Below are positions 45,981 through 57,964 of a stretch of 64,000 bases of DNA, piece after piece. Every line of letters starts with the position of its first letter. The stretch's first letter is position 1. The position numbers and the translations under genes are program-made. The stretch spans positions 34,372,108 to 34,436,107 of the forward strand of contig JAPWDM010000005.1 in NCBI GenBank assembly GCA_035578155.1. Reading direction: 5' to 3'. Below the pieces are notes generated by a model. That model saw only the letters and a list, made by a program, of their open reading frames with translations. It was not told the origin of the DNA and searched no databases. This DNA comes from Brachynemurus nebulosus (taxonomy: Eukaryota; Arthropoda; Insecta; Neuroptera; Myrmeleontidae).

Positions 45981-47510
45981 TTTCACAATATACTCTAATA
46001 ATAATGTAACGGACAAAAAATTAACTCCTAAACTGTTCTATTAATTTGAATTGTTTTTTTATTTTGTAATTTTTTAGAAAAAACCGCTTATTCAGCAACA
46101 ATAATAATCAATTAACAAATAAACAAACAATGTTGTTATAAACAATAGTATTGCATTAGTGTTTTACACTTTTAAATAAATATTTTTGTTTAATGTTTAT
46201 AGGCAGATAGAAGTATTTAACACGCGTACAGTCCAGAGTGTACTGTTGTCCATTTATAAATAAAATTGCTATTTTATATTTTACATGTGTTGGATTTTTA
46301 TTACATTTTGCAAATGAAGTAAACGGACACTCTGCGCGGTGTAAGATACTGACAATGAGATACAATTATAATATGAGATTATGTGTCTTAACGTATGGAG
46401 TATTAACCTGGCAGCAAGGTAACATTAAAAACAAAGGTAACACTGCTTATATTTATACCACAAACTTATGTAGGTACACAAAATATGTGTCTTAAGTTAG
46501 TATGACGCATTTCTGTAGTTTTTAGTTAAATTAACATTTTGAATAACAAGTACATTTAATAATTTATTGACAGTATTTTATCTGAATATGAATGGATCAA
46601 AATAAGTAGCAATTTATTCTGTAAGAATAGCAATGGTAGTTAGAAGTTGAAGATAGATCTTAATATTCATAAGATACATAACTAGTTTAATGGTAATGGT
46701 GGAAGAGCTGTGTAGTAAAAATATTTTGAAAATGAATGTTTTGAAAGAGATAGTTTCTTTTTTTTATCCGGAGCAAACATAACACTATTGTTTAAATGTT
46801 TGTTCCGCTTCCGTTAGTTAAAGTGAAAAAATGATAAAGCTAATAAAATGCACCAAGTACGTGTTAAACATGCATTAAATCAGAATTTCGTAGTCAGTAG
46901 CTAAAATTTTTCACATTTCTCGAGATAAAATATCTCTTGTTTTTATTTAATGTTGAAATTTGAACTTATTAATAATATGAATATTTAACCCTTTTTCATT
47001 CTATTTACTTTAAAAAAAATCGATAAGAGTTTTAAAAAAAACGACACTGTCCATTAAACTGCATAAGCTCCGACATTATTAATTATTTTAAAGTGGTCAA
47101 ATACGGGTATGACGAATGACAGACATAACGAATTTTAAATCCTAGAAACGGATTATAGATTTTCAGTCATTCTTTTCATTTTTATGAAAATTTACAACGG
47201 ATGACCACTAGAAAAAAGATTTCTTCCGAATGGTTCATATTTCTAAAAGAAATATACTGATTTCCGCACTGAGAATGAAAATTATTGTCATGTTTATCAA
47301 AATTAAGCAAGTAGGACTGTTAGAAAAAAAAATATTTTGGAAAATTACTCCTATTTCTGATAGAAATTTTTAATATTGATAACCAATCACCTTTGAGAAT
47401 AATTTCTTTAATTTAAAGAGGTCATCAAGTTTTCTAAATTTTTTAATATTTTAAAAACCGTAAATAAAATTATAGAGTGATAAAACTGGAAGTAAACTAT
47501 AAGTTTTCAG
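45981..47510. other. Intergenic: 5' flank of CRAL-TRIO A
   Basis: Contains the presumed 5' UTR and promoter of CRAL-TRIO A (45981 to about 46200), without a recognisable core element. Open frames at 46156-46495 on both strands show no family similarity. The rest is AT-rich. Confidence 0.45.
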
Positions 47511-47727
47511 CACTGGCGTAGCTAGGCGTGGGCAGTGTGGGCCCACGCCCACGGCTTCGCACCTAAAAGGGTCTCGCGAGCGCACTTAAAGAGGCCTGCG
47601 AGTGGCTGTTTTTTTTTTTTTTTGCTCGTCGCCTAATTCTTAAGACAGAAATTTCAAAAAGAAAATTAAAGGGAGCCTCGCAAAAATTATCTAGCCCACT
47701 CTCCATTTTCGTCTTGCGACGCCACTG
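47511..47727. mobile_element. hAT MITE (CACTGGCGTAGCTAGG ends)
   Basis: The ends CACTGGCGTAGCTAGG and CTTGCGACGCCACTG are hAT-type inverted repeats. The flanks GTTTTCAG (47503-47510) and GTTTTCAA (47728-47735) match 7 of 8. A GTGGGCCCACGCCCAC palindrome lies just inside the left end. 217 bp. Confidence 0.82.
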
Positions 47728-47735
47728 GTTTTCAA

Positions 47736-48666
47736 AGTCGTACTTTTCATTTTTGCCAAAATTAAGTATGTCCAGAATGAACAAACCACTAGAAAAAAGA
47801 TTTCTTTGTCAAATACTAATGTCTGATAGTTTTTACCGTTTCTGTTAATTGATTTAACATTAGAAAAAGTTGCGTTGTTATGTTGGTAGGGACGATTATT
47901 AGTCAAAAGGTTAAAACAAGCTTTCTGCTAGCAAGCATCAGCAGACATTTATAACCACCATTAATCAGTTGACTATATTATCAAAGAGTGGCCTTTAGAA
48001 TAGATGTCTGGAAAAATTTTATAGGAACCACGTATATGACACCTTCAATATCGACAGGAAGTACCTAACTTTAAATGGAAAAGGTCATTTAAAATTATCT
48101 AACATCATTTTTTGTTGTATTTACGTAAACAGGTGTGAAGTAAAAAACAAGATTAGATGGAAATTTTTGGTTTAATAATTTCAAATTTATTTTAGTTTAA
48201 TACATATTTATGCAAATGAGCTAAATTTTTTCATTTACTTTAAACATTAAATAACAGTTTGAAATGAAAAAACTTCAATAATTTTTCTCCTCTTTGATTT
48301 AAAGCTTTTTATAACTTATTAATTTACCGCTCAATTTTATGCTTTTGACAGAATTAAAATTATAGTTTTAAATTTTTAGTTATTTTTAAACCTTCACCAA
48401 CCGAATATCTCCATTCACCAAAAAAGTTCTATAGACAAACACAGCAATGATTTTAGGATTTTTATTTTAGATAGGTTCGAATCTTTTATTGCAAACATGT
48501 AGCTTACATAATGTTTTTTGAAGCTGTAGATTTCTTATTCCATAATTTTAAACTGAACAAGATGTAGTTTTAAACAACATTTACAAGCCATTTCAGGTAA
48601 CCACATACTACTTAGAAGACCATATACATATATTACAGAACTTCGTTTAAATATTTAGTTATGGCT
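47736..48666. other. Intergenic, nothing recognised
   Basis: AT-rich, no gene or repeat recognised by eye. Confidence 0.45.
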
Positions 48667-48674
48667 GAGCAACA

Positions 48675-48897
48675 CTGGGTCGGACCTACAGTTATTATGA
48701 GGGGGGGGGGCAAAATTTTTTGTTGGGCCTCCTCGAGAAAAATTCAAATTTTAAAATTCCAAAATCCCTGCAAAAGTAAGTGACTAGCAAAAAAACTCAA
48801 ATTCAACATTTTGGCGCCCCCGAACTTGCACTTTTGCCGCCCCCTAACACCTTCAGGGTGGCACATGCTCCGACTGCCCCCTCTTGATCCGGCCCTG
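48675..48897. mobile_element. hAT MITE with G-run
   Basis: The ends CTGGGTCGGACC and GATCCGGCCCTG are imperfect inverted repeats. The flanks GAGCAACA (48667-48674) and GAACAACA (48898-48905) match 7 of 8. The interior has a run of about ten G and several CCCC/GGGG stretches. Confidence 0.72.
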
Positions 48898-48905
48898 GAA
48901 CAACA

Positions 48906-50744
48906 TAGAAAACGAAGCACAGTTATTTTGTTAAATTTAATGAAAAATAAATATAAATCTCAGCTACAAATAAGACAAAAGTTTAAATAACTTATGAGCA
49001 AAAATAGAAACAATTTTACAAAATGATAATTTTTTCCAAAAATTCAGAACTGTAAGAAATTTAAAAATACATAAAACAAGCATATAATTTATGTTTATGG
49101 CGTTTGGTCTTTTTCATTTCAACCTTAGTAAATCAAAGTCTTCGGCGTTTCTAAGAGACGAATATAGAATCAGAACTACATTTTAGATTTTAGCCGTCTT
49201 GGAGGATTTTTTCAATCATGGAGGATCTTAAATGCGATTTTAGCCTTTTAATTGTAATAAAAATCTCGTTTAGAAGCTGTACTTGCAGATATCTTAGACA
49301 AAATGAAGAGCATCCTAAGTTTCAAAATTGAGAAAAATGCTTGACTTAAGATCATTTTTAAACTTTTATTTAATTGTTCTTATTTTTTATTTTCACCTTT
49401 AAAATTTTTGGGTAGGCCCGAGCCTACTTGTTCCACTCTATAAAGCTGCCACTGCACAAATATTACTGTTTTTGTAATTTTAAGGACGTTTTTATTAATT
49501 TACTGTTAAAATTTGTAAGATCAATTTTTAAATTTTTCATGTTTTTTTCTATTGCATTTATTGCTAAAATTTAAATTTTGTTAATTTATCCTCAAAAATA
49601 GTAAGAAACACACTTTTTTTCATATAAAGTAAAACAGTAGTCGAATAGATGGGTAATAAAAATTTAATGACTTGATTTTCCTATTAGCTTTGTGACAAAA
49701 ATGAAAATGAAAATGTTTACAAGTTGATAACACATATATTTAACTTTATAAAATTATTCATAAAAACTTCTTTTGTAAATTCCCATCTAAGTGGCCACTG
49801 GTTAATGTATTTCCAAAATGGTAAAACCACTACATCTAATGTTACCAGTATAAATCAATTTCATATATTCTTTGCAAACATATTCTTTATTTTAAGGAAA
49901 TATTTATTTCTCTATGAGGTTATCATGCGTTTCAAAACTAGGCTTATATATATAATGTCAAAGTTAGCATTTCTTTTTTATTTTAATTAGGCGTTGATGT
50001 ATATAGTTATTGACGAGTAATAAAAACTGACGGTTAAACCAGTGACGATTAACCGAAGTTTTACTGTACTCGTAATTGTCTTGAACGTACGCAACACAAT
50101 ATACATATTTGTATCATTCATTGCATATATTTTCTTATATTATATGGATATAATAGGAAATTGAAAATTAAAAATAAATTAATTGTTACCTTAAATTTTA
50201 ACTGTTAATAATTAAGCCGAAGAAGTTAATATTTCTTTTTTCTTTTTGATTTCTCTTTAATTTGTAAACTATTCTCCCTATTAAAATCTTTATTTGTAAT
50301 CAAAAGATTGTTTTCCTAACCGAAACTTTTTTTTTATACTTAACAAGAACTCAAAAAAAGGACAACAAAATTGTGTTTTTTATCTTATATGATTGCTATT
50401 TTGTTGAGGATAAATTTTTATAAAAATCCTTCATTTACGGGCAGGTATGGAGAATAAGTATATAAATTTTAAAGGCAATCGTTTTCAAAATACTTTGCGA
50501 ATCGATTGGCATTTGATAAAAAAAAGTTGTCCACAGCGTCTATGTAGGCAATTTGTCAACAACAGATGTTTGTTCTGAGTTGTCTTGCATTAATTCGAGG
50601 TGTTTTTCTCTCAATCATTATGCATGGGATTTAATAAAAAAGACAATAAAATAAGATAAAAAAGATTATTTTTAATTTATAAATTATTTTAAAAAATGTA
50701 GGTATATACAATAATTAATTATTACAATCAATAATATGTAATAA
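48906..50744. other. Intergenic, with one hAT end remnant
   Basis: No gene. About 49409-49456 (TTGGGTAGGCCCGAGCCTAC .. GCTGCCACTG) resembles the right end of the TTTAGCGGGTAG hAT family; its left part is missing. Otherwise AT-rich. Confidence 0.45.
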
Positions 50745-50746
50745 TA

Positions 50747-50961
50747 CAGTATAGCACTGATAATGGAAACATCAGTTTTGGAAATTTTTTGAGAGCATTA
50801 AATTAATCAACATCACTTTTGGAAAGATGCATCAAAAATGTCAAGTACATAAATATTAAATACTTGACATTTTTGATGCAACTTTCCAAAAGTGATGTTG
50901 ACTAATTTGATGCTCTCAAAAAATTTCCAAAACTGATGTTTCCATTATCGGTGCTATACTG
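50747..50961. mobile_element. Near-perfect palindromic MITE, TA-flanked
   Basis: The whole 215 bp element is one inverted repeat: CAGTATAGCACTGATAATGG at the left is matched by CCATTATCGGTGCTATACTG at the right, and the arms meet around 50851 with only a few mismatches. TA at 50745-50746 and 50962-50963 indicates Tc1/mariner-type insertion. A read-through transcript would fold into one hairpin of about 100 bp. Confidence 0.92.
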
Positions 50962-50963
50962 TA

Positions 50964-51784
50964 TGTCAATTTGCACCTTAGAGTTAGAATAATAATAAGT
51001 AAAAAAGTAAAAATTTCGATCACTTCAATAAGTACAAAATAATATTATTTTCAACAATAAGGCACATTTTTCAGCTTTTATTAAAAAGATATTAAAACTA
51101 TTATATTACTTAAGTAAGGATACAAGGAATAAAACATTTAGAAAAGGCACTTATATTCTAACTGAAATTTACTGTATTTAAGTACAAGAGGGCAGTATTT
51201 AGTATGAAATTTTCTCAAAAATTTAATATAAAATGGATCAATTTATTTTTTGTGTAACCTTATAGCTTATTTATTAGTTAAATCACTTTAGAACTTTTTG
51301 GACTGCAATATTCTTTTCACTGCAACTAAAAAAAACCTAGTTTTTGTACCAAAACATATTTATTATAACGACTAGTGTCTTTGTAAAAAAAAATTTGGTG
51401 ATTCTACAATTTTAGTCTGTTTTTCTTTAGTAAAAGAAAAAAAATTGTCAAATACTTTGGTTCTTTCTTCTTGTTATTAAAATGATGAGTTGTGGACATC
51501 TGAAGACTCCAGATACAAATATAAGAAAACGGTGAGAAAATATCGATTCTCTCTTTTCTCGAAAAATTTCTTTAATTTAGTCATATAACAGATTGCTTGT
51601 TGAGAAAAGGGTCCATTTTTATTACATCTATATTTGGATTTACCAGATACCCACAAGCCAAAATGATTATGCTTAAAAATATTAAAAAATATTGCTTTTC
51701 GTACCCTGATTATAAAATTGACTTTAACATCACATTATTTTGGACTTTTAGGCACATATTATATATTTTATATATTAAAATTAA
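50964..51784. other. Intergenic, 3' flank of CRAL-TRIO B
   Basis: AT-rich, no gene. The plus-strand open frame at 51597-51923 overlaps the end of CRAL-TRIO B antisense and is not supported. Confidence 0.5.
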
Positions 51785-54700
51785 TTATAAATATACATCT
51801 TCACAATCGGAAAAGTATTCAGAATCACTACTGCTGTCATCAGCATTCTTATCACTACTATTTTTGGAGGATACATTTTTATTATTTTCACTTTTAAATA
51901 TATCACTATCATCGATAATATAACCCAGGCGTCGCATTTCATCAACAATTGTCTCCTGTGATCGCAACCAATCGATCCATAAGTTAAAACTATACTCATC
52001 TTGAGATCCACCATAACACACTGGTAAATATTTTGGATCAATATGTGCATGTAGGGACTCCATATCATCGCCGTGAAAGTAAAGTCTCTCACGCATTTTT
52101 TGGTTCAAGAATGGTTTCACCATATTATATGCAATATCAAACACCCATGATTGATGTAAGATGTGTATAGCGTATATTTTCATGGGACAACTTCCCTAAA
52201 ATAAAAAAAAAATTATTTAAAAAAGATCTTTTTGAAAAAAAAGAAATTGTAACTTACCGTAATATATTCTATCATTTTAAGTGTTAAACTTGGCGTAACC
52301 TGCCAGGTGTGTGCCATTGTTAATCCTTTTAAGTCAAGGATACAAACACCACCTAATATTTGGGCACGTGGTTCCAAAATTCCCAATTCTAAAACTATCA
52401 CAGTTGCTTTGATGATTTCTTCTATACTGTATCTACTTGGATTCCAACCAGCTTGCAAAAATGAAAAACATCATCAATTTTTAAGATCCTACGGAAATTT
52501 TAGTTGAGTAGATGTCTTAGGTCGATACTTACCTACTCGGTATATCATAAGTCTTCGTCCATTTTGATCCCGATACGGTGGAACGCTTAAAATATTATCT
52601 TCCCCAATAAATGTTAAGTCTAATGGCCTGATATCTCGATGCAGGTGTGGATTGTTTTCTTTGAAGGAATAATAGTTGCATAACTGAAAAAAAAAAGCAA
52701 CAAATGATTATTTTGCAGGTTTGGGATTTGAGGGAAAATTTAGACTACAAATTGGTTTCAAGTAATAACTGAAATTTTTTACAATTATCATAGATGGATA
52801 AACGCAAGTTAAATTACTTACTAATCGATAAGCTTTTGGAATGTTGAATTTTCTTGCTCGTAAAAATCTTATTAGGAATTCATCATCTGTTCGATGCGGG
52901 CAACACTTATCTGTATTATCTGGAAAAATAAAACAAAAATTTTCTTGTTACTTATGGGAATTTTCTTTTAATCCTTTATTTATCAAGTTTTTATATTATG
53001 TAATATTTAGAAATTACAATTATTATGATTTTTTACAACAATAAATAAAATCCATATATTATACATTAACGTAAAATAGTTAATAAAAATAATGAGTCAT
53101 AAAGTTACTATTACAAAAGCTAAGAAAAAGAAAAAAACTACTAAGAGAAAAATAAGTGACCTGAATTAATAGCTAATATGGTGATTTATATCAAATAGAA
53201 TAGAAGTTAATATGAGTGACATGCATATAATTAATATTAACTTGTAGCTATAATAAAAGTAATAAAAAGTAATAAAATGTTACTTTTAAATTGTATGCAG
53301 TTCTATAAAGAAAGAAATGTGACAATTGTATGTAAGTTTTCGTTTTTTAAAGAAAGTCAATTGGAGTTCATTGCCAATCTAAATAGGAAGTCCATCATTT
53401 TTATTAATATCAGTAGCGAGTGAAATTCATTGATATAGAAAGCAAAGGCTTAAAATTAAAATCGACAAAAACGGATTTAGTTTCTGTATTTTTTTTTTTT
53501 AAATTTTTTTTTTATAATAGCTAATTTTTGAATTTTTGTTTAGTAATATTCATACGATCGTGAATTATAATAGAAAACAATTAAAAGGAAAGAGATAAAC
53601 TATCATTCCAATATGTGATTACAGTAATTACATATTAGATAATATCCAATAAATAGGCTATACATATGTTAGTATACTGTGACAATTAATATTTTTGTAG
53701 CAAGGTGTTAAGTTTCAGTTCTTACAATTGGTTGCTTTGATGGAATGTCATCAGTTACCTAATATTTTTAAAAATATAGTTATGAATATTTCTAATAAGT
53801 CATTACAATTGTTTGTACTGAATTTTATAAAAAAATATTAAATTTTTTTTTGTTAAATATCACTACTTGTTTCATGGTATACCGTGCATCTATTTTTAAA
53901 TTGTGACCTTCGTATTATGCATAATAATTTCTTATTATAAACTAAATATAAAAAAAAGCCATTTCCTTTTTCTTTGAAATCAATAAAAATTCGAGTTTTA
54001 CTTACGGTGGCCCAGATATTGAAAAAATGTACCAAGAAATAATTTTATTTAAAAAGTCTACCAATATGCGTTTGCGCGAGAACATTCTAAAAGATTATAA
54101 AATAAAAAAATTTTGGGGAGTTAACATTACTTAGGGCGTGGAAAACCAGTTCTGGTTCTAAAATACAACACGCAAAGTTTTTAGAAATATAAGAAAAAAA
54201 TTAAAATAACCTTAGAAACCAGTATGATAATGTGAATTTTGGCAATAAAGTCATTAATTTAGTCATAAATTTTCTAGAATAAAGTAATAGTTTATCCACT
54301 TCTGGAAAATTAACAATTATAATTTTGGCAAAACACATATATTTATTTATTGCTCAGGTAGATTAATTAAGTATGTTGTTGAATCAATGTTAAAACCAGT
54401 ATTTTTTTTTTTATTTGTTTTTATATGACTTGGTGTGGAGATTAGTTATTAATTAAGTATCCATTGAGGAAAATTACTAAGCTAATTACAAAAATATCTT
54501 TGTTGATCCTATCTGACTCAAATCCAGTTTTAAAGCGGATACTGCGTATTTTTAAATCCTTGAAAATATTTATTAACAATATGTAAATTCATTTGCAATG
54601 TCTGGAGATAATTTTTTGTAGGTATATTTTTAACACAAAAGAATCGGGGAAAAATTATTTCTTACAAATTTTTCCATAAGATTTAAGTTGCTTTTGTTTT

Positions 54701-55162
54701 ACATAGTCGGACTATAGATAGCGAATTAAATTATGTTGAAGTACTCGCGCAAACGCAAAAATTTCCAATTTATCAATATACCTACTGATAAAGCAACAAA
54801 TACTGATTATAAAAATTATAGATTTTTACTAGAAACTGGTGGATGTTATAGAGCTTACACGAACAAAAGTTTTGAATATATTTTAACTATTTTTGTTTAA
54901 AAATGAAGTTTACATAGGTAATAACAGTCCAGAAATCTCATATCTATAACATCCCTGATGGTCAGCCCCCCCTCTTGTTACATTCCTTTTACGAAAATAA
55001 AAATATAAACTTACCAAAAATATAATCCCTAAACTCGTCTAAATACTGTTCACGATTTTCCGGTGTCTCTCCATACGTTTCACGTGCATAATCTAAAACA
55101 CTTTGCGGTGGTTCACCAAGCTCTAATTCAACTTTAACAATTTCGTTTTCACCGTTCACCAT
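51785..55162 (-). CDS. CRAL-TRIO domain protein B (5 coding exons)
   Basis: Second CRAL-TRIO/SEC14-type lipid-transfer protein, upstream of paralogue A on the same strand; ligand unknown. Exons: 55162-55015, 52919-52822, 52683-52533, 52451-52258, 52195-51785; 1002 bp, 333 aa. CRAL_TRIO_N is about 58-82 (HRTDDEFLIRFLRARKFNIP). The lipid-binding domain is about 112-270, with 'GGVCILDLKGLTMAHTWQVT', 'CPMKIYAIHILHQSWVFD', 'YNMVKPFLNQKMRERLYFHG' and 'DDMESLHAHIDPKYLPVCYG'. The last ~37 residues form a Ser/Asp/Glu-rich tail (DDSSSDSEYFSDCEDVYL) absent from paralogue A and rich in CK2-like sites. An in-frame TAA lies 27 bases before the start. Introns are 2095, 138, 81 and 62 bp, all GT..AG and in phase. 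Confidence 0.92.
52920..55014 (-). other. CRAL-TRIO B intron 1
   Basis: AT-rich, no repeat with clear ends and no RNA gene. In contrast to paralogue A, its introns are almost free of recognisable insertions. Confidence 0.55.
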
Positions 55163-55242
55163 ATTCTTCTTTCTATTCGCGTTATATTATTCGGATGATG
55201 ATGCTGATTGTAACAACAGTTATTATCTAGTGTGTCTGACAT
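55156..55242 (-). promoter_or_regulatory. Upstream ORF overlapping the CRAL-TRIO B start codon
   Basis: A 28-codon frame starts at ATG 55242 and stops at TGA 55158-55156, inside ATGGTGA where ATG is the main start (55162-55160). It is preceded by TTTGTTTGTTTCAG, an apparent splice acceptor ending at 55246, so the uORF would begin three bases into the first visible 5' UTR exon. If transcribed so, ribosomes initiating on it would end four bases past the main start, allowing leaky scanning or re-initiation control (inference). Confidence 0.4.
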
Positions 55243-55245
55243 TAA

Positions 55246-56799
55246 CTGAAACAAACAAAAACACCACCAGTTTTAATCGTAATTTTAAAATGTTGTTTTG
55301 AATATTTTAATATTAAAACTTAAATATACAGCGTGATTAAAGGAGAATATGTTCAAGGTTATAGCAGCAACAAAAATAATTTGATTTTAAATTAAGTATC
55401 AATTTTTTTGTCTGGATTACGTCATCAGTAACCACAAGAAACACATATATGAAGGAAATTAAATTTATAAAAAAATATTCATCTGATTTATTTGTACCGA
55501 TCAATTTTGGAGCTACTGTATAGATGGATAGTAAAACATAAAGAGTCAAAGTTATATATTACGTCAATGCTAGTTTATTTATTCATTGTAATTAGGCCTA
55601 CCATAAAAATATGTTGGATTTATCGAAATTAAAATGATGAAACTAAAAAAAAATATGTGAGCGGTTACTCCAGTTGCAGAAGCAGTAGTTGTGTGAAAGT
55701 TAATATTTTTAATTTTCTATTTTCGTAAGGAGTAAGAACATTTTTTGGAGTCACTTTTCTTGTGAGAACGGGGTTGGACTTTCCAGAATTATTTTCTGAA
55801 TATGTCGAAATCGAAACATACTGTATAAACGTCTAGAGATACGTATACGTGCATGTAGAATATCATTTAATAGTTTTTATCAAATTTTTGATAATTTTTA
55901 TTTTTGAAATTAAAATAAAAACATTATTCTTATTAAAGTTGATTGGCTGTAATCAATAATGTCTATGGTTATCATTTTAATGCTAAATCTAAGTGTCTCT
56001 TACTGATATCTTAATCTACTTGTTTTTTGATAACTAAAAACAAAGGCATTTTATTTTTGTTATAATATTTACATATATTTTACAGCAATGTATAAGATAT
56101 GTAGCTATTTTTCCTGAAATGATAATCGCCATATTTACAAATGCAGCTGTTCTGGTGATTCTACATATTTGAAAACTAAAAAGACCTATTTATAAAATTT
56201 ACATTCAAGAAATGCAGCCTGTTGCATTATGAAAAATATTATTAAACTATAATTTAATTTTATTATTTTATCATATAGTTATTAAATTAACTATAGATAA
56301 TAAAAGTAAATACTGAAATAATTATCAAAATTCAAATTAACTATAGGTAGATAATAAAAGTAAATACCTACTGAAATAATAATATATAATTTTGTTAGTA
56401 TAATAAAAATATAAACAATAGAATTGATATCTCTGATTTTATTTTTTTTAAAATACTTAAGTTGATTCTTATCATTTAATTAAAAATAAAAAAGGATAAT
56501 TGAAGGTTTAATAGTAACTGCACTAAATATAATACATATTTATGGAAGAAATTTATAATTTCAAACAAAGGTACTTGTATTAAAGGTAATCAATAATCAT
56601 AATCAAATATTAAACAAAAAAAAAAGACTTAAACCATTTTATTTTTGTTTTGCCAAATTATATTTTTAGTCGAATTTTCTCCGAAAAATTAGACTTATAC
56701 AGTCTATACGATAAGAGCTGCGAGAGGCGAGACCAGGGGCGCTATCCGTTTTCGGACCCGTAGAATACGATTATGTAAAAAAAAAAGATGTCTGATATA
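55246..56799. other. Upstream of CRAL-TRIO B, nothing recognised
   Basis: Would contain a 5' UTR intron, upstream exon and promoter of CRAL-TRIO B if the acceptor at 55246 is real. None can be placed from sequence alone. A short direct repeat (TTCAAATTAACTATAGG region) occurs near 56290-56380. Confidence 0.4.
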
Positions 56800-56820
56800 T
56801 ATATATATATATATATATTT
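56796..56820. repeat. Short TA microsatellite
   Basis: About 12 TA units directly left of the 160 bp repeat region. Confidence 0.9.
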
Positions 56821-57099
56821 TCCCGCAACCTTTTAATATGTGTAGGGCCCCCCTATGGAAGTTAAGAGATGAAATTTGGTAAGTGGGGCTTATTCCAATG
56901 CACAACAATACTATCAAAGTGGGGTCAAATTTTGGGCAAATTTTTTTTCGGACCCGACCTTTAGGGGGGTGGTGGGGGGCGGAAAAGCAATAAAACTTTT
57001 CCAAATCGGTTTTAAATAATGTTTCGGTCAATTATCTACAACATATCCAAAATTCAGCTTCCTAGGATGATATGGTGGGAGTAGAGGGGGGAAAAACGA

Positions 57100-57730
57100 T
57101 TTTCGCTGGATCTAACAGGCCCCCAGCCCCCCAGAATTAACGTAGAGGGTTGAAATTTGGTGTGTTGATAAAGCTCGTACCTAGGTTGTGCTTTTTGGAG
57201 GTTTTAATATTTTACCCACACCCCCCTCATTTTTAAGCTACAATTTCATGCATTTTCGACGTTTTCGAAGTTTGTACCACTCGCACAGGTCACCCGAATA
57301 AACCTAGAGGGCTGAAATTTTGTATTCGGATTGAGTTAGTATCAAGGGGGTGCCTTTTGGGGGTCTCGACTTTTAACCCCTACCCCCACCATTTTTATAC
57401 CCAAAAGAACATGATTTTTCTTGTTTTTTAACAGTTTCGTTCGGGTCAAAATCTCCCCAAATAAACCTAGAGGGCTGAAATTTGGTGTACAGGTTAAGCT
57501 AATAGCCAGACACTGTTTTTTGGAGGTTTCAACTTTTAACCCTTACCCCCACGATTTTTACGCCAATATTTCCTTAATTTTTTTGCTTGTTTTCTAACAC
57601 GTCTAGAGACTCCATAAGGAAACCTAGAGGGCTGAAATTTTGTACGTGTATTCAGTTAGTATCCAGCTAGTACCTTTTATTGAGTCCACATTACTTTTCC
57701 CCCCACTTCTTCCATTTTTACATCGGAATT
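57100..57730. repeat. About 160 bp tandem repeat, about four units
   Basis: The core 'CCTAGAGGGCTGAAATTTGG' (or a close variant) begins at about 57141, 57303, 57465 and 57622. Each is followed by a GGTTTCAACTTTTAACCCC(T/A)ACCCCCACC block. More diverged units extend left to about 56850. The array is GC-richer than its surroundings, with runs of C on the plus strand. No coding frame spans it. Confidence 0.88.
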
Positions 57731-57964
57731 GAATGCTATTGTTAAATGTGTTTTAAATGCATTACTTTTATTGTAAATACAAGTAGGCGAATAGTAATTT
57801 TAAAAAATTTAAAAAAAAGTGAATACAATTTTTTAACAAATGAAATACATACATATTAAGTAATTTGCAAATGTTATTAAAGTCACTGTTTATTTATTTA
57901 TTTAATTATTATTTAGGAATTTTGGATTTTTATTATTTATAAAATAGAAATTTTGGATTTTTTT

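Noticed and set aside
51597..51923. 108-residue plus-strand frame
   Set aside because: Antisense to the last exon of CRAL-TRIO B and flanking DNA; its C-terminal part is a shadow of that exon.
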